Positions 34,041 to 42,463 of a DNA stretch of 57,321 bases are shown here, piece by piece. The stretch comes from Natronococcus amylolyticus DSM 10524 (lineage in GTDB: Archaea; Halobacteriota; Halobacteria; Halobacteriales; Natrialbaceae). A program made the position numbers and the translations under genes. The DNA lies in the NCBI RefSeq assembly GCF_000337675.1, contig NZ_AOIB01000013.1, positions 90,328 through 147,648 on the forward strand, given 5' to 3'. The notes beneath the pieces were generated by a model. That model searched no databases, was not told where the DNA came from, and was given only the letters and a program-made list of their open reading frames with translations. Numbering within the stretch: position 1 is the stretch's first letter; each line of letters starts with the position of its first letter.

Positions 34041-34150
34041 GATATGTGCCAGCAGTATCGATACGAATCCACATATAGGTGTTCGCCGAGCCACAGGAGC
34101 CGCAGGAGACGGCAGACAGCGTATAGCTCGGCCGCTCGTAGGACTCTCAC

Positions 34151-34807
34151 ATGAGCGTCATCGTAGAGTTCAGCATCGCGACCGAGGAGTTCGTCTTCGG
34201 CTCGGCGCTCGAGACGGTCGAGCGCATGGAGATCGAACTCGAGGCGATCGTGCCGGTCGGGGGACAGGTTATCCCGTACTTCTGGGCGACCGGGGAGGGG
34301 TTCGAGGCGTTCGAGCGCCACGTCGGCTCGGAGCCGGATATCGAGAGCATCAGCCAGATCGATCGGATCGACGGCACCGCGCTGTACCGGGCGGTGTGGT
34401 CGAACGACGCCGACGGGCTCCTGGGCGGGCTCGCCGATTCCGAGGCCGTCGTCCTCGAGGCGATGACGGCAGAGGAGGGCTGGTACTTCCGGGTCCGGTT
34501 CCCGAGCAACGAGCTGGTCGAGCGGTTCTCCGAGTACTGTTCCGAGCGATCGATCTCGATCCACGTCGGCCGGGTCCATCCGCTCGCGGAGGCCTCACGG
34601 GCGGGACGGCGCTTCGAGCTCACACCCGGTCAGCGGGAGGCGATCGTCCTCGCGGTCCAGCGGGGCTACTTCGAGGTGCCCCGAGAGACGGACCTCACCG
34701 CGATCGCCGACGAGCTGGGAATCTCCCAGCAGGCCGCCTCCGAGCGCGTCCGCCGCGGCGCCAACGCGGTGCTCCGAGCAGCTCTTCCCTTCCCTCGATC
34801 GGAGTGA
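34151..34807 (+). CDS. HTH-10 family (bacterio-opsin activator-like) transcriptional regulator
   Basis: A 218-residue regulator with an N-terminal Bat-type sensor region (MSVIVEFSIATEEFVFGSAL, a strand-rich domain) and a C-terminal helix-turn-helix. The latter includes RFELTPGQREAIVLAVQRGYFEVPRE, then LTAIADELGISQQAASERVRRGANAVL, the signature of HTH_10. This family is almost confined to haloarchaea. The gene is divergent from the second 2-oxoacid dehydrogenase operon, with a 110-base shared upstream region, so control of that operon is the simplest guess. Ligand unknown. Confidence 0.9.
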   Translation: MSVIVEFSIATEEFVFGSALETVERMEIELEAIVPVGGQVIPYFWATGEGFEAFERHVGSEPDIESISQIDRIDGTALYRAVWSNDADGLLGGLADSEAVVLEAMTAEEGWYFRVRFPSNELVERFSEYCSERSISIHVGRVHPLAEASRAGRRFELTPGQREAIVLAVQRGYFEVPRETDLTAIADELGISQQAASERVRRGANAVLRAALPFPRSE

Positions 34808-34887
34808 GCGGTCCGAACGGGTTCCGTTATAAACTGGTTGTCGTAACCGCCCAACGGTCGAAGATAGACGAGGGTCTACACGGGGGT

Positions 34888-35238
34888 ATGATATCCCCCA
34901 GCCACGACGCGTCCGACGCGGTCGACGGGATTCACGACGTCTGCGCTCACCGGACTCGGCGGCGGCTCCTTCGCGTGCTCCGGACGCGATCCGAAACGAC
35001 GCTCGAGGCCGTCGCCGCGGAACTCGTCGGAACCGAGAACGACGGCCGGCCGGCGGAGCGAACCAGGCTCGAGGTCGCGCTCTATCACTGGCACCTGCCG
35101 AAGATGGCGGATCTGGGCGTGATCGAGTACGACCGAGAAAGCGGAAGGATCCGCACGAACGAGGGGACTCACGCCGCCTGGCAGCTGCTCCGGGTTCGAG
35201 AGGAGACGGTTCGGTCGGCCCGGAACGACGGTCGGTGA
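34888..35238 (+). CDS. Winged-helix protein (DUF7344-like)
   Basis: A 116-residue haloarchaeal winged-helix protein. HDVCAHRTRRRLLRVLRTRSETTLEAVAAELVG is the helix-turn-helix core, followed by RLEVALYHWHLPKMADLGVIEYDRESGRIRTN, the ArsR-like dimerisation wing. It has no ligand-binding domain. ATG 34888 is the natural start; the longer frame is a shadow. It follows the HTH-10 gene after 80 bases on the same strand and may be co-transcribed. The targets are not known. Confidence 0.75.
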   Translation: MISPSHDASDAVDGIHDVCAHRTRRRLLRVLRTRSETTLEAVAAELVGTENDGRPAERTRLEVALYHWHLPKMADLGVIEYDRESGRIRTNEGTHAAWQLLRVREETVRSARNDGR

Positions 35239-35248
35239 CCGTACGGGC

Positions 35249-35458
35249 CTACCTGAGGCCGATGAGCACCAGCACGATCCCCAGCACCGCCCCGACCGCC
35301 ACGAGCCCCAGGCCCGTGGCGCCGATCATCTCCGCCGACGTCCAGCCGGTGATCTGGTCCTCGTAGGTCATTGCTCCGGCCGAGACGACCAGCGACAGTC
35401 CCGCGCCGAAGATCGTCGTCGCCAGGTCCACGCCGAACGGACTCCCAATATCAGGCAT
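35249..35458 (-). CDS. Small two-helix membrane protein
   Basis: A 69-residue protein with two hydrophobic helices (about TTIFGAGLSLVVSAGAM and MIGATGLGLVAVGAVLGIVLVLIGL) separated by the loop TYEDQITGWTSA. ATG 35458 is preferred to the GTG at 35467. It has no recognised family. It is convergent with the winged-helix gene, ten bases between stops. Confidence 0.55.
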   Translation of the reverse strand: MPDIGSPFGVDLATTIFGAGLSLVVSAGAMTYEDQITGWTSAEMIGATGLGLVAVGAVLGIVLVLIGLR

Positions 35459-35573
35459 CACCGTCACTGATCGTTCGAAGCCGATACGAACGATGCCGTC
35501 TGTCGCAGACGGTATTTATATCGTCACTGAACGGTCCATCGAGACGGACGAACGCGGCTGTCGACGGCGACCG

Positions 35574-35813
35574 TCAACTCTCGTTTTCGTCGTCGCGTTC
35601 GTCGGGGCTGCCGCCGGTCTCGTTCTCCTCGTCGATCGGACCGCCGCCGCCGCCGTTGGAGTCGTTCGCCTCGTCCGGGTGGTCGACCTGGTCGTCGTCC
35701 TCGCCGTCGTCGTCGCTACAGCCGGCCAGCGCGGCCAGCGAGCCGACCGCGGCCAGGCCGGTGAGTCTCATCACGTCTCTGCGCTCGAGGGGTAACTGTG
35801 AGTCCTCGGTCAT
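35574..35813 (-). CDS. Small Asp/Asn/Gly-rich lipoprotein
   Basis: A 79-residue protein. The N-terminal signal ERRDVMRLTGLAAVGSLAALAGC has a Tat twin-arginine and lipobox AGC (Cys32). The mature ~47 residues are Asp/Glu/Gly/Asn-rich and without recognisable fold (SDDDGEDDDQVDHPDEANDS...). It is a membrane-anchored surface peptide of unknown role. It is divergent from the tyrA-like gene and separated by about 115 bases from the small membrane protein on its left. Confidence 0.65.
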   Translation of the reverse strand: MTEDSQLPLERRDVMRLTGLAAVGSLAALAGCSDDDGEDDDQVDHPDEANDSNGGGGGPIDEENETGGSPDERDDENES

Positions 35814-35915
35814 CGGATACGTCGAGGTTCTCGACTCGCGAGGATAGGCCTCGTGCTTGCGGGATCGGCCGACCGATCGAACGCCTTTTGCGACGCCGTC
35901 GGGTACATCACCCCA

Positions 35916-36668
35916 ATGGACGTACTGATCGTCGGCGCGGGGGCCATGGGGACGTGGTTCGGCGACGCCGTCGACAGCGAGGTCACCTTCGCCGACGTCG
36001 ATCCGGCGGCTGCGGTCGCGGCTGCGGACGCCGTCGGGGGCGAGGCCGCTTCCCTCGAGGACGAGGGGACCTACGACGTCGTCTGTATCGCGGTCCCCCT
36101 CTCCCACGCCGACGAGGCGATCGCCGCTCACGCCTCGAGGGCGGGAGAAGCCATGGTCGACGTCTCGGGGGCGATGACCGACCCGCTTGCGGCGATGGCT
36201 CGACACGCCCCCGATCTCGAGCGTGCGAGCCTCCATCCACTCTTTGCGCCCGAACGGGCGCCGGGCTCGATCGCGGTCGTCCGCGAGAACGCGGGACCGA
36301 CGACCGTAGCGGTGCTCGAGGCCCTCGAGGATCGAGGGAACGACCTCGTCGAGACGACCCCCGAAGAACACGACGAGGCGATGGAGACGGTCCAGTCGGC
36401 GACTCACGCCGCCGTCCTCGCGTTCGCGCTGGCGGCCGAGGACGTCCCCGAGGGATTCGAGACGCCGATCTACGAGGAGCTGCGGGGGATCGCATCGCGA
36501 GTAACGGCGGGAACGCCCCGAGTCTACGCCGACATTCAGGAGACCTTCGACGGGGCCGAGGCGGTCGCCGACGCCGCCGGAGCGCTCGCCGACGCCGACC
36601 ACGACGAGTTCGAGGCCCTGTACGCGGAGGCGGCGCGGAAGCTACACGAGGAGGGAGATCACGAATGA
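35916..36668 (+). CDS. tyrA: Prephenate dehydrogenase family protein
   Basis: A 250-residue NAD(P)-dependent enzyme. Rossmann motif VLIVGAGAMGTWFGDAVD, ITFADVD-type strand, VVCIAVPLSHADEAI, MVDVSGAMTDPLAAM and HPLFAPERAPGSI match archaeal prephenate/arogenate dehydrogenases of tyrosine biosynthesis. It lacks a fused chorismate mutase or ACT domain. Start ATG 35916 gives the natural Rossmann N-terminus; an upstream GTG/ATG frame is not family-like. The stop overlaps the Rsm22-like gene by four bases. The shikimate genes aroA and aroC are in the same window but far away. Confidence 0.85.
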   Translation: MDVLIVGAGAMGTWFGDAVDSEVTFADVDPAAAVAAADAVGGEAASLEDEGTYDVVCIAVPLSHADEAIAAHASRAGEAMVDVSGAMTDPLAAMARHAPDLERASLHPLFAPERAPGSIAVVRENAGPTTVAVLEALEDRGNDLVETTPEEHDEAMETVQSATHAAVLAFALAAEDVPEGFETPIYEELRGIASRVTAGTPRVYADIQETFDGAEAVADAAGALADADHDEFEALYAEAARKLHEEGDHE

Positions 36669-38128
36669 CCGACCAACGAGAGGCGATCCGTTCGAACGCG
36701 AAGTACCTGCGAAACGTCCGGCCGATCGACCCGGAAGAGATCTGTGACTACGTCGAGGGCAGCCCCCATCCGGCGGTCGTCCGCCAACACCTCCGGGAGG
36801 ACGCCGTCTCGCTAGGCTTGCTCGAGCGCGAGGACGGGACCTTCGTCCCGGTCGGAGACGAGCCCGTGAGTCCGCGTCGCGGCCCCGTCGAGCGCTTTCC
36901 CGACCGCTACGGGGAGCGCCTCGAGAACTTGCTCGTCGACCGCTACGGCGTCGACTGGCATCGCGACGGGACGGGCCAGCTTCTGCGGTCGACGATCCGG
37001 CGGTTCAAATCCCGCTACCTCGAGGGTCGGCCCGTCGAGTACGACGACGACGTCGCCGCGGGCTACGCGATCTACCATCTTCCGGGCTACTACGCGGCGG
37101 TACAGTACGCGCTCGACGATCTGGCCGAGCGGGGGCTGCTGGGCCGGGAGCTTCGCGTCCTCGACATCGGCGCCGGCGTCGGCGGCCCCGCCCTCGGGCT
37201 CTGTGACTACCTCCCCGACGACGCCGTCGTCGACTACCACGCGATCGAACCCAGCGCGGCCGCCGACGTCCTCGAACCGCTGCTCGAGGAGACCGGGCGG
37301 AACGTCCACCCGACGATCCACCGAGACCCCGTCGAGGACGTCGCCCTCGAGTCGATCGGCGACGGCGAGGGGTTCGACCTCGTGCTCGCCTGCAACGTGC
37401 TGAGCGAACTCGCGGACGCCGAGGCGATCGCCCGCTCGGCGCTCGAGGCCCTCGAATCGGACGGGACGTTCCTCGGGATGGCGCCCGCGGACAGGAACAC
37501 GAGCATCGAGCTTCGCGACCTCGAACGTGACCTCGAGGGGACGACGGTCGCGGCCGACGCAGACGACTCGTCGGCCCGCGAAGTCACCGTCTACGGCCCG
37601 ACGGTTCGGCTCTGGCCCGGCGCGACGCCGACCGATCGCGGCTGGTCGTTCGATGCCCGGCCCGATCTGGCGGTGCCGTCGTTCCAGCGCCGGCTCGACG
37701 AGGCGACGCCCGAGGACGACGCCGACCACGCTCCCGGCGAGTTCGTCAACGTCGACGTCCAGTTCTCCTACTCGCTGCTCCGTCTGGACGGAAGACGCCG
37801 GATCGAGATCGACCTCGCGACCAGCGACTGGGCGAAGATGGCCGAGTCCGAGCGCCACGTCACCAACCGTGTCGACCTCGCCGCAGCGAAACTCAGCCGC
37901 TCGCTTTCGGGCGAGGATTCGAACCCGCTGTTCAAGATCAGCGACGGCAGCGAGGCCGTCGACCACTACGCCGTCCTCACGCGGGAGAGCTCGCTCAACC
38001 GGCCGCTGCTCGAGGCCGACTACGGCGAGGTGCTCACCTTCGAGGGAATCCTGGTCCTCTGGAACGACGACGAGGAGGCCTACAACCTGGTCGTCGACGA
38101 GGAGACGATCGTCGACCGGATCGGGTAG
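36665..38128 (+). CDS. Rsm22-like small-subunit-associated methyltransferase
   Basis: A 487-residue protein. A N-terminal helical domain (TDQREAIRSNAKYLRNVRPIDPEEICDYVEG) is followed by a SAM-methyltransferase fold with LRVLDIGAGVGGPALGLCDYL, the acidic YHAIEPS and DLVLACNVLSELADAEAIARSAL. The family (Rsm22/METTL17) associates with the small ribosomal subunit in mitochondria, where an iron-sulphur cluster can be present; in archaea the role is undefined. The gene starts inside the tyrA stop (ATGA), so the two are coupled, an association with no obvious metabolic reason. Confidence 0.8.
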   Translation: MTDQREAIRSNAKYLRNVRPIDPEEICDYVEGSPHPAVVRQHLREDAVSLGLLEREDGTFVPVGDEPVSPRRGPVERFPDRYGERLENLLVDRYGVDWHRDGTGQLLRSTIRRFKSRYLEGRPVEYDDDVAAGYAIYHLPGYYAAVQYALDDLAERGLLGRELRVLDIGAGVGGPALGLCDYLPDDAVVDYHAIEPSAAADVLEPLLEETGRNVHPTIHRDPVEDVALESIGDGEGFDLVLACNVLSELADAEAIARSALEALESDGTFLGMAPADRNTSIELRDLERDLEGTTVAADADDSSAREVTVYGPTVRLWPGATPTDRGWSFDARPDLAVPSFQRRLDEATPEDDADHAPGEFVNVDVQFSYSLLRLDGRRRIEIDLATSDWAKMAESERHVTNRVDLAAAKLSRSLSGEDSNPLFKISDGSEAVDHYAVLTRESSLNRPLLEADYGEVLTFEGILVLWNDDEEAYNLVVDEETIVDRIG

Positions 38129-38175
38129 CTCGCCCCTTCCGGAGTCCTTTTCGCACCGCCGTCCGAGAACCCGAT

Positions 38176-38982
38176 ATGAGCGACACTCTCGAGATCCTGT
38201 TGACGAACGACGACGGGATCGACAGCACGGGAATCCGGGCGCTTCACGACGCCCTCGCGGAGCACGCGAACGTCACCGTCGTCGCGCCAGCGAACGACCA
38301 GAGCGCCTGCGGCCGATCGATCTCCCACGCGGTCGACGTTCGGGAACACGAACTCGGCTACGCCGTCGAGGGCACGCCGGCCGACTGCGTCGTCGCCGGA
38401 CTGGCCGAACTCGGTCCCGAACCGGACCTCGTCGTCGCGGGCTGTAACAGGGGCGCGAACCTCGGCGAGTACGTGCTCGGCCGGTCGGGGACGATCAGTG
38501 CGGCCGTCGAGGCGGCCTTCTTCGACGTGCCCGCGATCGCGACCTCGCTGTACGTCCCGCTGGGAGACATCACGTTCGACGAACTCGAGGTCGAGCCAGC
38601 CGACTTCGAGGAGGCGACCCGCGTCACCTCCTACCTCGCCGAACACGCCCTCGAGGCGGGGATCTTCGAGCACGCGGCCTACCTGAACGTCAACGTCCCC
38701 CTGCCGGACACGGATCCCGCACCGATCGAGATCACCCAGCCGTCGAAGCGCTACGAGATGGACGCCGAGCGAAACGGCGGCGCCGTCCACCTCACCGACC
38801 GGATCTGGGAGTCGATGGATCCCGAGACGATTCCGGATCCCGAGGGGACGGACCGACGGGCCGTCGCCGAGGGTCGGATCAGCATCTCGCCGCTGACGGC
38901 ACCGCACTCGACGAACCACCACGAGGCGCTCGAGGCGCTGGCCGAGACGTACCTCGAGACGGTCACCGCGGCCAGCAGGTGA
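38176..38982 (+). CDS. surE: 5'/3'-nucleotidase SurE
   Basis: A 268-residue SurE protein. The metal motif ILLTNDDGIDS contains D12 and D13. The family blocks VVAPANDQSACGRSIS (Ser), VAGCNRGANLGEYVLGRSGTISAAVEA and YLNVNVP (Asn) are present. SurE dephosphorylates nucleoside 5'- and 3'-monophosphates and short polyphosphate in a survival-related role. The length is typical. It begins 47 bases after the Rsm22-like gene, so it may belong to the same transcript. The following ~345 bases carry no gene. Confidence 0.94.
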   Translation: MSDTLEILLTNDDGIDSTGIRALHDALAEHANVTVVAPANDQSACGRSISHAVDVREHELGYAVEGTPADCVVAGLAELGPEPDLVVAGCNRGANLGEYVLGRSGTISAAVEAAFFDVPAIATSLYVPLGDITFDELEVEPADFEEATRVTSYLAEHALEAGIFEHAAYLNVNVPLPDTDPAPIEITQPSKRYEMDAERNGGAVHLTDRIWESMDPETIPDPEGTDRRAVAEGRISISPLTAPHSTNHHEALEALAETYLETVTAASR

Positions 38983-39328
38983 ACTCGCCCCGGGACGTTC
39001 TCCGATACTGCTCGTAAATTCGGCGCGATCCGGAACTGTTTCTGTCTCCCACGTCCTCCCGTCCGTACGACACGCTCGAGAACCGATACTGGTGCTCGTG
39101 CCGGGACAGAACGCTCTGGGGCCACCGCGCAACGCCGACATCGACGGACCCCATCGGCCTCGCGAACCGGTTCGGTCGACTTGCGCCTCGCAAGGCCGTC
39201 GCTATTCGGCCGGGATCGCATGAGCACAAACCGAACTCGACAGCAGACCAAGTATATAACGGACCGAACACAAGTGCAAGGTAGACCGACGCTCAAGCAG
39301 CGATACTTACAGCGGAGGAGATCAACAG
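38983..39328. other. Intergenic region with a TATA box
   Basis: No credible gene is seen in these 346 bases. GTATATAA at 39252-39259 is an unusually clear archaeal TATA box, about 70 bases before the winged-helix gene start. Its transcript would begin near 39285 with a leader of about 45 bases. The rest is G+C-rich and unremarkable. Confidence 0.5.
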
Positions 39329-39724
39329 ATGGTATTTAACACACTCTGGACACGGCTTTCGTCGCTCTGGTCAAAGGAGTCAGCCGACACTGACGACGCC
39401 GACCCCGGGGCCGAAACGGAGACAGAGCCCACCGAGGAGCAGCGAAACGAAACACTGAGCTACGCCGAACAGATCGAGTACGGCACGGACGATCGACAGC
39501 TCCCCGACGACGACAAGGTGTTGCGCCTGCTCGTCAAACGCGGGGGGCGCGTCGACGAATCGACGGTTCTCGAGGAGACCAACTGGTCGGAGGAACACCT
39601 GCGCGCGGTCGTCGAACAGATGGAAGACGACGATCAGGTCAGTGCGATCACGGTGGGACAGAAACGCGTGATCTGTCGGCGCGGGTTCGAGCCGAAGGGA
39701 TACCGTTCTCACCTCAACGAGTAG
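39329..39724 (+). CDS. Winged-helix protein of unknown target
   Basis: A 131-residue protein. An acidic N-terminal half (about 1-65, rich in Glu/Thr/Asp) is followed by a C-terminal winged helix: DDKVLRLLVKRGGRVDESTVLEETNWSEEHLRAVVEQMEDDDQVSAITVGQKRVICRRGFEPKGY. It resembles haloarchaeal DUF7343-type HTH modules that usually sit at membrane-protein C-termini, but no membrane segment is present. A clear TATA box lies 70 bases upstream. It is likely a regulator; the AOR gene downstream is one candidate target. Confidence 0.7.
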   Translation: MVFNTLWTRLSSLWSKESADTDDADPGAETETEPTEEQRNETLSYAEQIEYGTDDRQLPDDDKVLRLLVKRGGRVDESTVLEETNWSEEHLRAVVEQMEDDDQVSAITVGQKRVICRRGFEPKGYRSHLNE

Positions 39725-39898
39725 TCGGAGTTCGGATCGTGTTCGAGACGCTTTTTGCCAGAGACATCTCCTCGCGCCTTCCGCTGGAGTGCGTCGCCCG
39801 GTGCTCGAATCGTTCGAACACGGTCTTCGGGCGAGATTCCCACCACCGGTGGCCAGGATCGATCGCGACCGGAGCGATTCGGCCGACGGCCGACTGTT

Positions 39899-39916
39899 GT
39901 AACCGCTACCGGTTAC
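39899..39916. promoter_or_regulatory. Palindromic operator candidate upstream of AOR
   Basis: GTAACCG-CTAC-CGGTTAC is a perfect 7-bp inverted repeat with a four-base spacer, directly before a TATA-like CTCTATAC (39917-39924) that would serve the AOR gene at 39973. Position and symmetry suit a repressor or activator site. The remaining bases of 39725-39972 show no gene. Confidence 0.55.
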
Positions 39917-39972
39917 CTCTATACGGCAACACCTAACAAGCCCCGGGACGAATGTACTGATCATACGTTACA

Positions 39973-41916
39973 ATGACCGATATCGGCGGATTCCAAGACA
40001 ACGTCGCGCGCATCGACCTCAGCGAGGGCGAGGTAAACTACGAAGGTATCGACGAGGAGGACGCACGGAAGTATATCGGTGCGCGCGGACTGGGGGTAAA
40101 GTACGTTTTCGAGCAGGGAGCGGACGTCGATCCGCTCGGGCCGGACAACCTGCTGGCGTTCATGAACGGCCCGCTGTCGGGGACACAGGTGACGATGAGC
40201 GGTCGGATCGCCATCTGTACGAAGTCGCCACTGACCGGGACGGTCACGGACAGCCACCACGGCGGCTGGTCGGGCGCCCGACTGAAGTGGGCCGGGTTCG
40301 ACGGCCTGCTGTTCGAGGGTGAGGCCGACGAACCGGTCTACGCCTTCGTCGAGGACGGCGAGGTCGAGCTTCGGGACGCCTCCCACCTCTGGGGCAAAGG
40401 CGTCCACGAGACCCGCGACACGATCGAGGAGGAGGTCGACGGCCAGTACGGCAAGAACCTCTCGATCATGGCGATCGGCGACGGCGGCGAGAACCAGGTC
40501 CGGTACGCCTGCATCATGAACGAGGACGACCGGGCCTCCGGTCGGGGCGGCACCGGCTGCGTCGCCGGTTCGAAGAACCTCAAGGCCGTCGTCATCAAGT
40601 CCAACACGAAGATGCCCCAGCCTGCCGACCCCGAGACGTTCAAGGAGGGCCACCAGCAGGCGATGCAGGCGATCACCGAGTCCGACGTCACCGCGCCCAA
40701 CGAGGGCGGGCTCTCGATGTACGGCACCAACGTCCTGATGAACATCACCGAGGAGATGGACGGCCACCCGACCAAGAACGGCCGGTACACCTCGGCGATC
40801 TCCTACAACGACGCCGAACAGGGCGGGGAGAACGTTCTCGACGCCGAGCGCATCAGCGGCGAAAACGTCCGCGAGAACATCCTCGTCGACGAGCCGACCT
40901 GTCACTCCTGTCCCGTCGCCTGCAAGAAGGAAGTCGAGGTCGACGTGATGCACAAGGGCGAGGAGATGAACGTCCGGATGGAGTCGTTCGAGTACGAGTC
41001 CGCCTGGGCACTCGGCACGAACTCGCTGAACGACGACCGAGACAAGATCGCGGTGATGATCGACCGCTGTAACGACATGGGGATCGACACGATCGAGGCG
41101 GGCAACATCATGGCGATGGCGATGGACGCCACCGAAGAGGGCAAGCTCGACGACGTCGACGAGGGAATGGAGTGGGGCGACGCCGACGAGATGATCGAGA
41201 TGATCGAGCGCATCGCCAACCGCGACGGCGAGCTTCCAGACCTGCTCGCGGAGGGCCAGGAGCGGTTCGCCGACGCGATCGACGCCCACGACTGCCGCCT
41301 CGACGTCAAGGGTCAGGCCATCGCGGCCTACGACCCCCGTTGCATGAAGGGAATGGGGATCGGCTACGCCACCTCGAACCGCGGCGCCTGCCACCTGCGC
41401 GGCTACACCCCTGCCGCCGAGATTCTGGGCATCCCCGAGAAGGTCGACCCCTACGAGTACGAGGGCAAGGGCGAACTCACCGCCGAGTTCCAGGACCTTC
41501 ACGCCATCTCCGACTCGTTCGACATCTGCAAGTTCAACGCCTTCGCCGAGGGGATCGAGGAGTACGTCTCCCAGTACAACGGGATGACCGGCTTCGACGT
41601 CACCGAGGACGAGCTGATGGAGACCGGCGAGCGCATCTACAACCTCGAGCGGTACTACAACAACCTCGTCGGCTTCGACGGCGACGACGACTCCCTGCCC
41701 GAGGTCTTCCTCGAGGAGGGCGGCACGCCCGGCCAGGGCGCAAGCGAGGGCGAGTACTGCGAGCTCGAGGAGATGAAAGAGGAGTACTACGAGCACCGCG
41801 GCTGGGTCGACGGCGTCGTCCCCGACGAGAAACTCGAGGCGCTCGAGATCGAGATCGGTCCCGGCACCGGCGTCAGCGCCGGCGACAGTGCCGGTGCGGC
41901 ACCGAGCGACGACTGA
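39973..41916 (+). CDS. Aldehyde:ferredoxin oxidoreductase family tungstopterin enzyme
   Basis: A 647-residue AOR-type enzyme. The tungstopterin-binding N-terminal beta domain has GARGLGVKYVFEQGADVDPLGPDN, ICTKSPLTGTVTDSHHGGW and ASGRGGTGCVAGSKNLKAV. The [4Fe-4S] cysteines are C310, C313 and C317 (CHSCPVACKK), and the fourth lies in DSFDICKFNAF. The family oxidises aldehydes to acids, or reduces acids, with ferredoxin, using a tungsten bis-pterin. The physiological aldehyde cannot be told. Local codon choice is normal for the genome. A palindromic site lies upstream and a T-tract terminator follows. Confidence 0.94.
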   Translation: MTDIGGFQDNVARIDLSEGEVNYEGIDEEDARKYIGARGLGVKYVFEQGADVDPLGPDNLLAFMNGPLSGTQVTMSGRIAICTKSPLTGTVTDSHHGGWSGARLKWAGFDGLLFEGEADEPVYAFVEDGEVELRDASHLWGKGVHETRDTIEEEVDGQYGKNLSIMAIGDGGENQVRYACIMNEDDRASGRGGTGCVAGSKNLKAVVIKSNTKMPQPADPETFKEGHQQAMQAITESDVTAPNEGGLSMYGTNVLMNITEEMDGHPTKNGRYTSAISYNDAEQGGENVLDAERISGENVRENILVDEPTCHSCPVACKKEVEVDVMHKGEEMNVRMESFEYESAWALGTNSLNDDRDKIAVMIDRCNDMGIDTIEAGNIMAMAMDATEEGKLDDVDEGMEWGDADEMIEMIERIANRDGELPDLLAEGQERFADAIDAHDCRLDVKGQAIAAYDPRCMKGMGIGYATSNRGACHLRGYTPAAEILGIPEKVDPYEYEGKGELTAEFQDLHAISDSFDICKFNAFAEGIEEYVSQYNGMTGFDVTEDELMETGERIYNLERYYNNLVGFDGDDDSLPEVFLEEGGTPGQGASEGEYCELEEMKEEYYEHRGWVDGVVPDEKLEALEIEIGPGTGVSAGDSAGAAPSDD

Positions 41917-41936
41917 GACCGGTTCGCGTGCGGTGA

Positions 41937-41943
41937 TTTTTTT
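41937..41943 (+). terminator. T-tract terminator after AOR
   Basis: A run of seven T lies 21 bases after the AOR stop and just before the next gene start, suggesting that AOR is transcribed alone. Confidence 0.5.
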
Positions 41944-41959
41944 GGTGGCGATCGTCCCG

Positions 41960-42307
41960 ATGACCGAACCCGAACCTGAGCCCGGACCGCCGCGCCTCGC
42001 AGACCTCGACCAGTTAGCGTCCCGACTGCTCGAGCATGCCGCCGCCGAACTCGAGCCCGCCCGAACGACCCTCGAGCTGACCGGGTACGCCGACGGCGAC
42101 TACGAGCTCCGGGCGTTCGAGACCGTCTCGATCCGCTCGGCTCCCGACGGCGACGGGGACGTCTGGGAGCGGGTCGAAATCAGGTACAACCGTCGGCTCG
42201 AGTGGATTCAACGCCGCCACTACTACGAAACCGATCAGGGATGTCTCGACGAAACGATCACCGACCTCGAGACGTATCCGGATCCGACGACCGCTGTCGA
42301 CGAATGA
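41960..42307 (+). CDS. Hypothetical protein
   Basis: A 115-residue protein with an acidic N-terminus, a helix (LADLDQLASRLLEHAAAELE) and a beta-rich remainder (TTLELTGYADGDYELRAFETVSIRS..., WERVEIRYNRRLEWIQRRHYYE). Codon use and frame preservation look like a true gene. ATG 41960 gives the compact start; the longer frame runs into the AOR terminator. I recognise no family. Confidence 0.6.
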   Translation: MTEPEPEPGPPRLADLDQLASRLLEHAAAELEPARTTLELTGYADGDYELRAFETVSIRSAPDGDGDVWERVEIRYNRRLEWIQRRHYYETDQGCLDETITDLETYPDPTTAVDE

Positions 42308-42463
42308 ACGCTCACAAACTCGGGACCGGACGGACCGGTTCGCGATCCGATCTGCCGGCGTCGATAGCGATGCAGTGAGCGAACGTCGATCCATTGCTCG
42401 GGACGTCTCTCGTGGAACGAATCTCCGCAAAGAATAGCGGCGGTCTCGAGGTGCTACCAGCGG

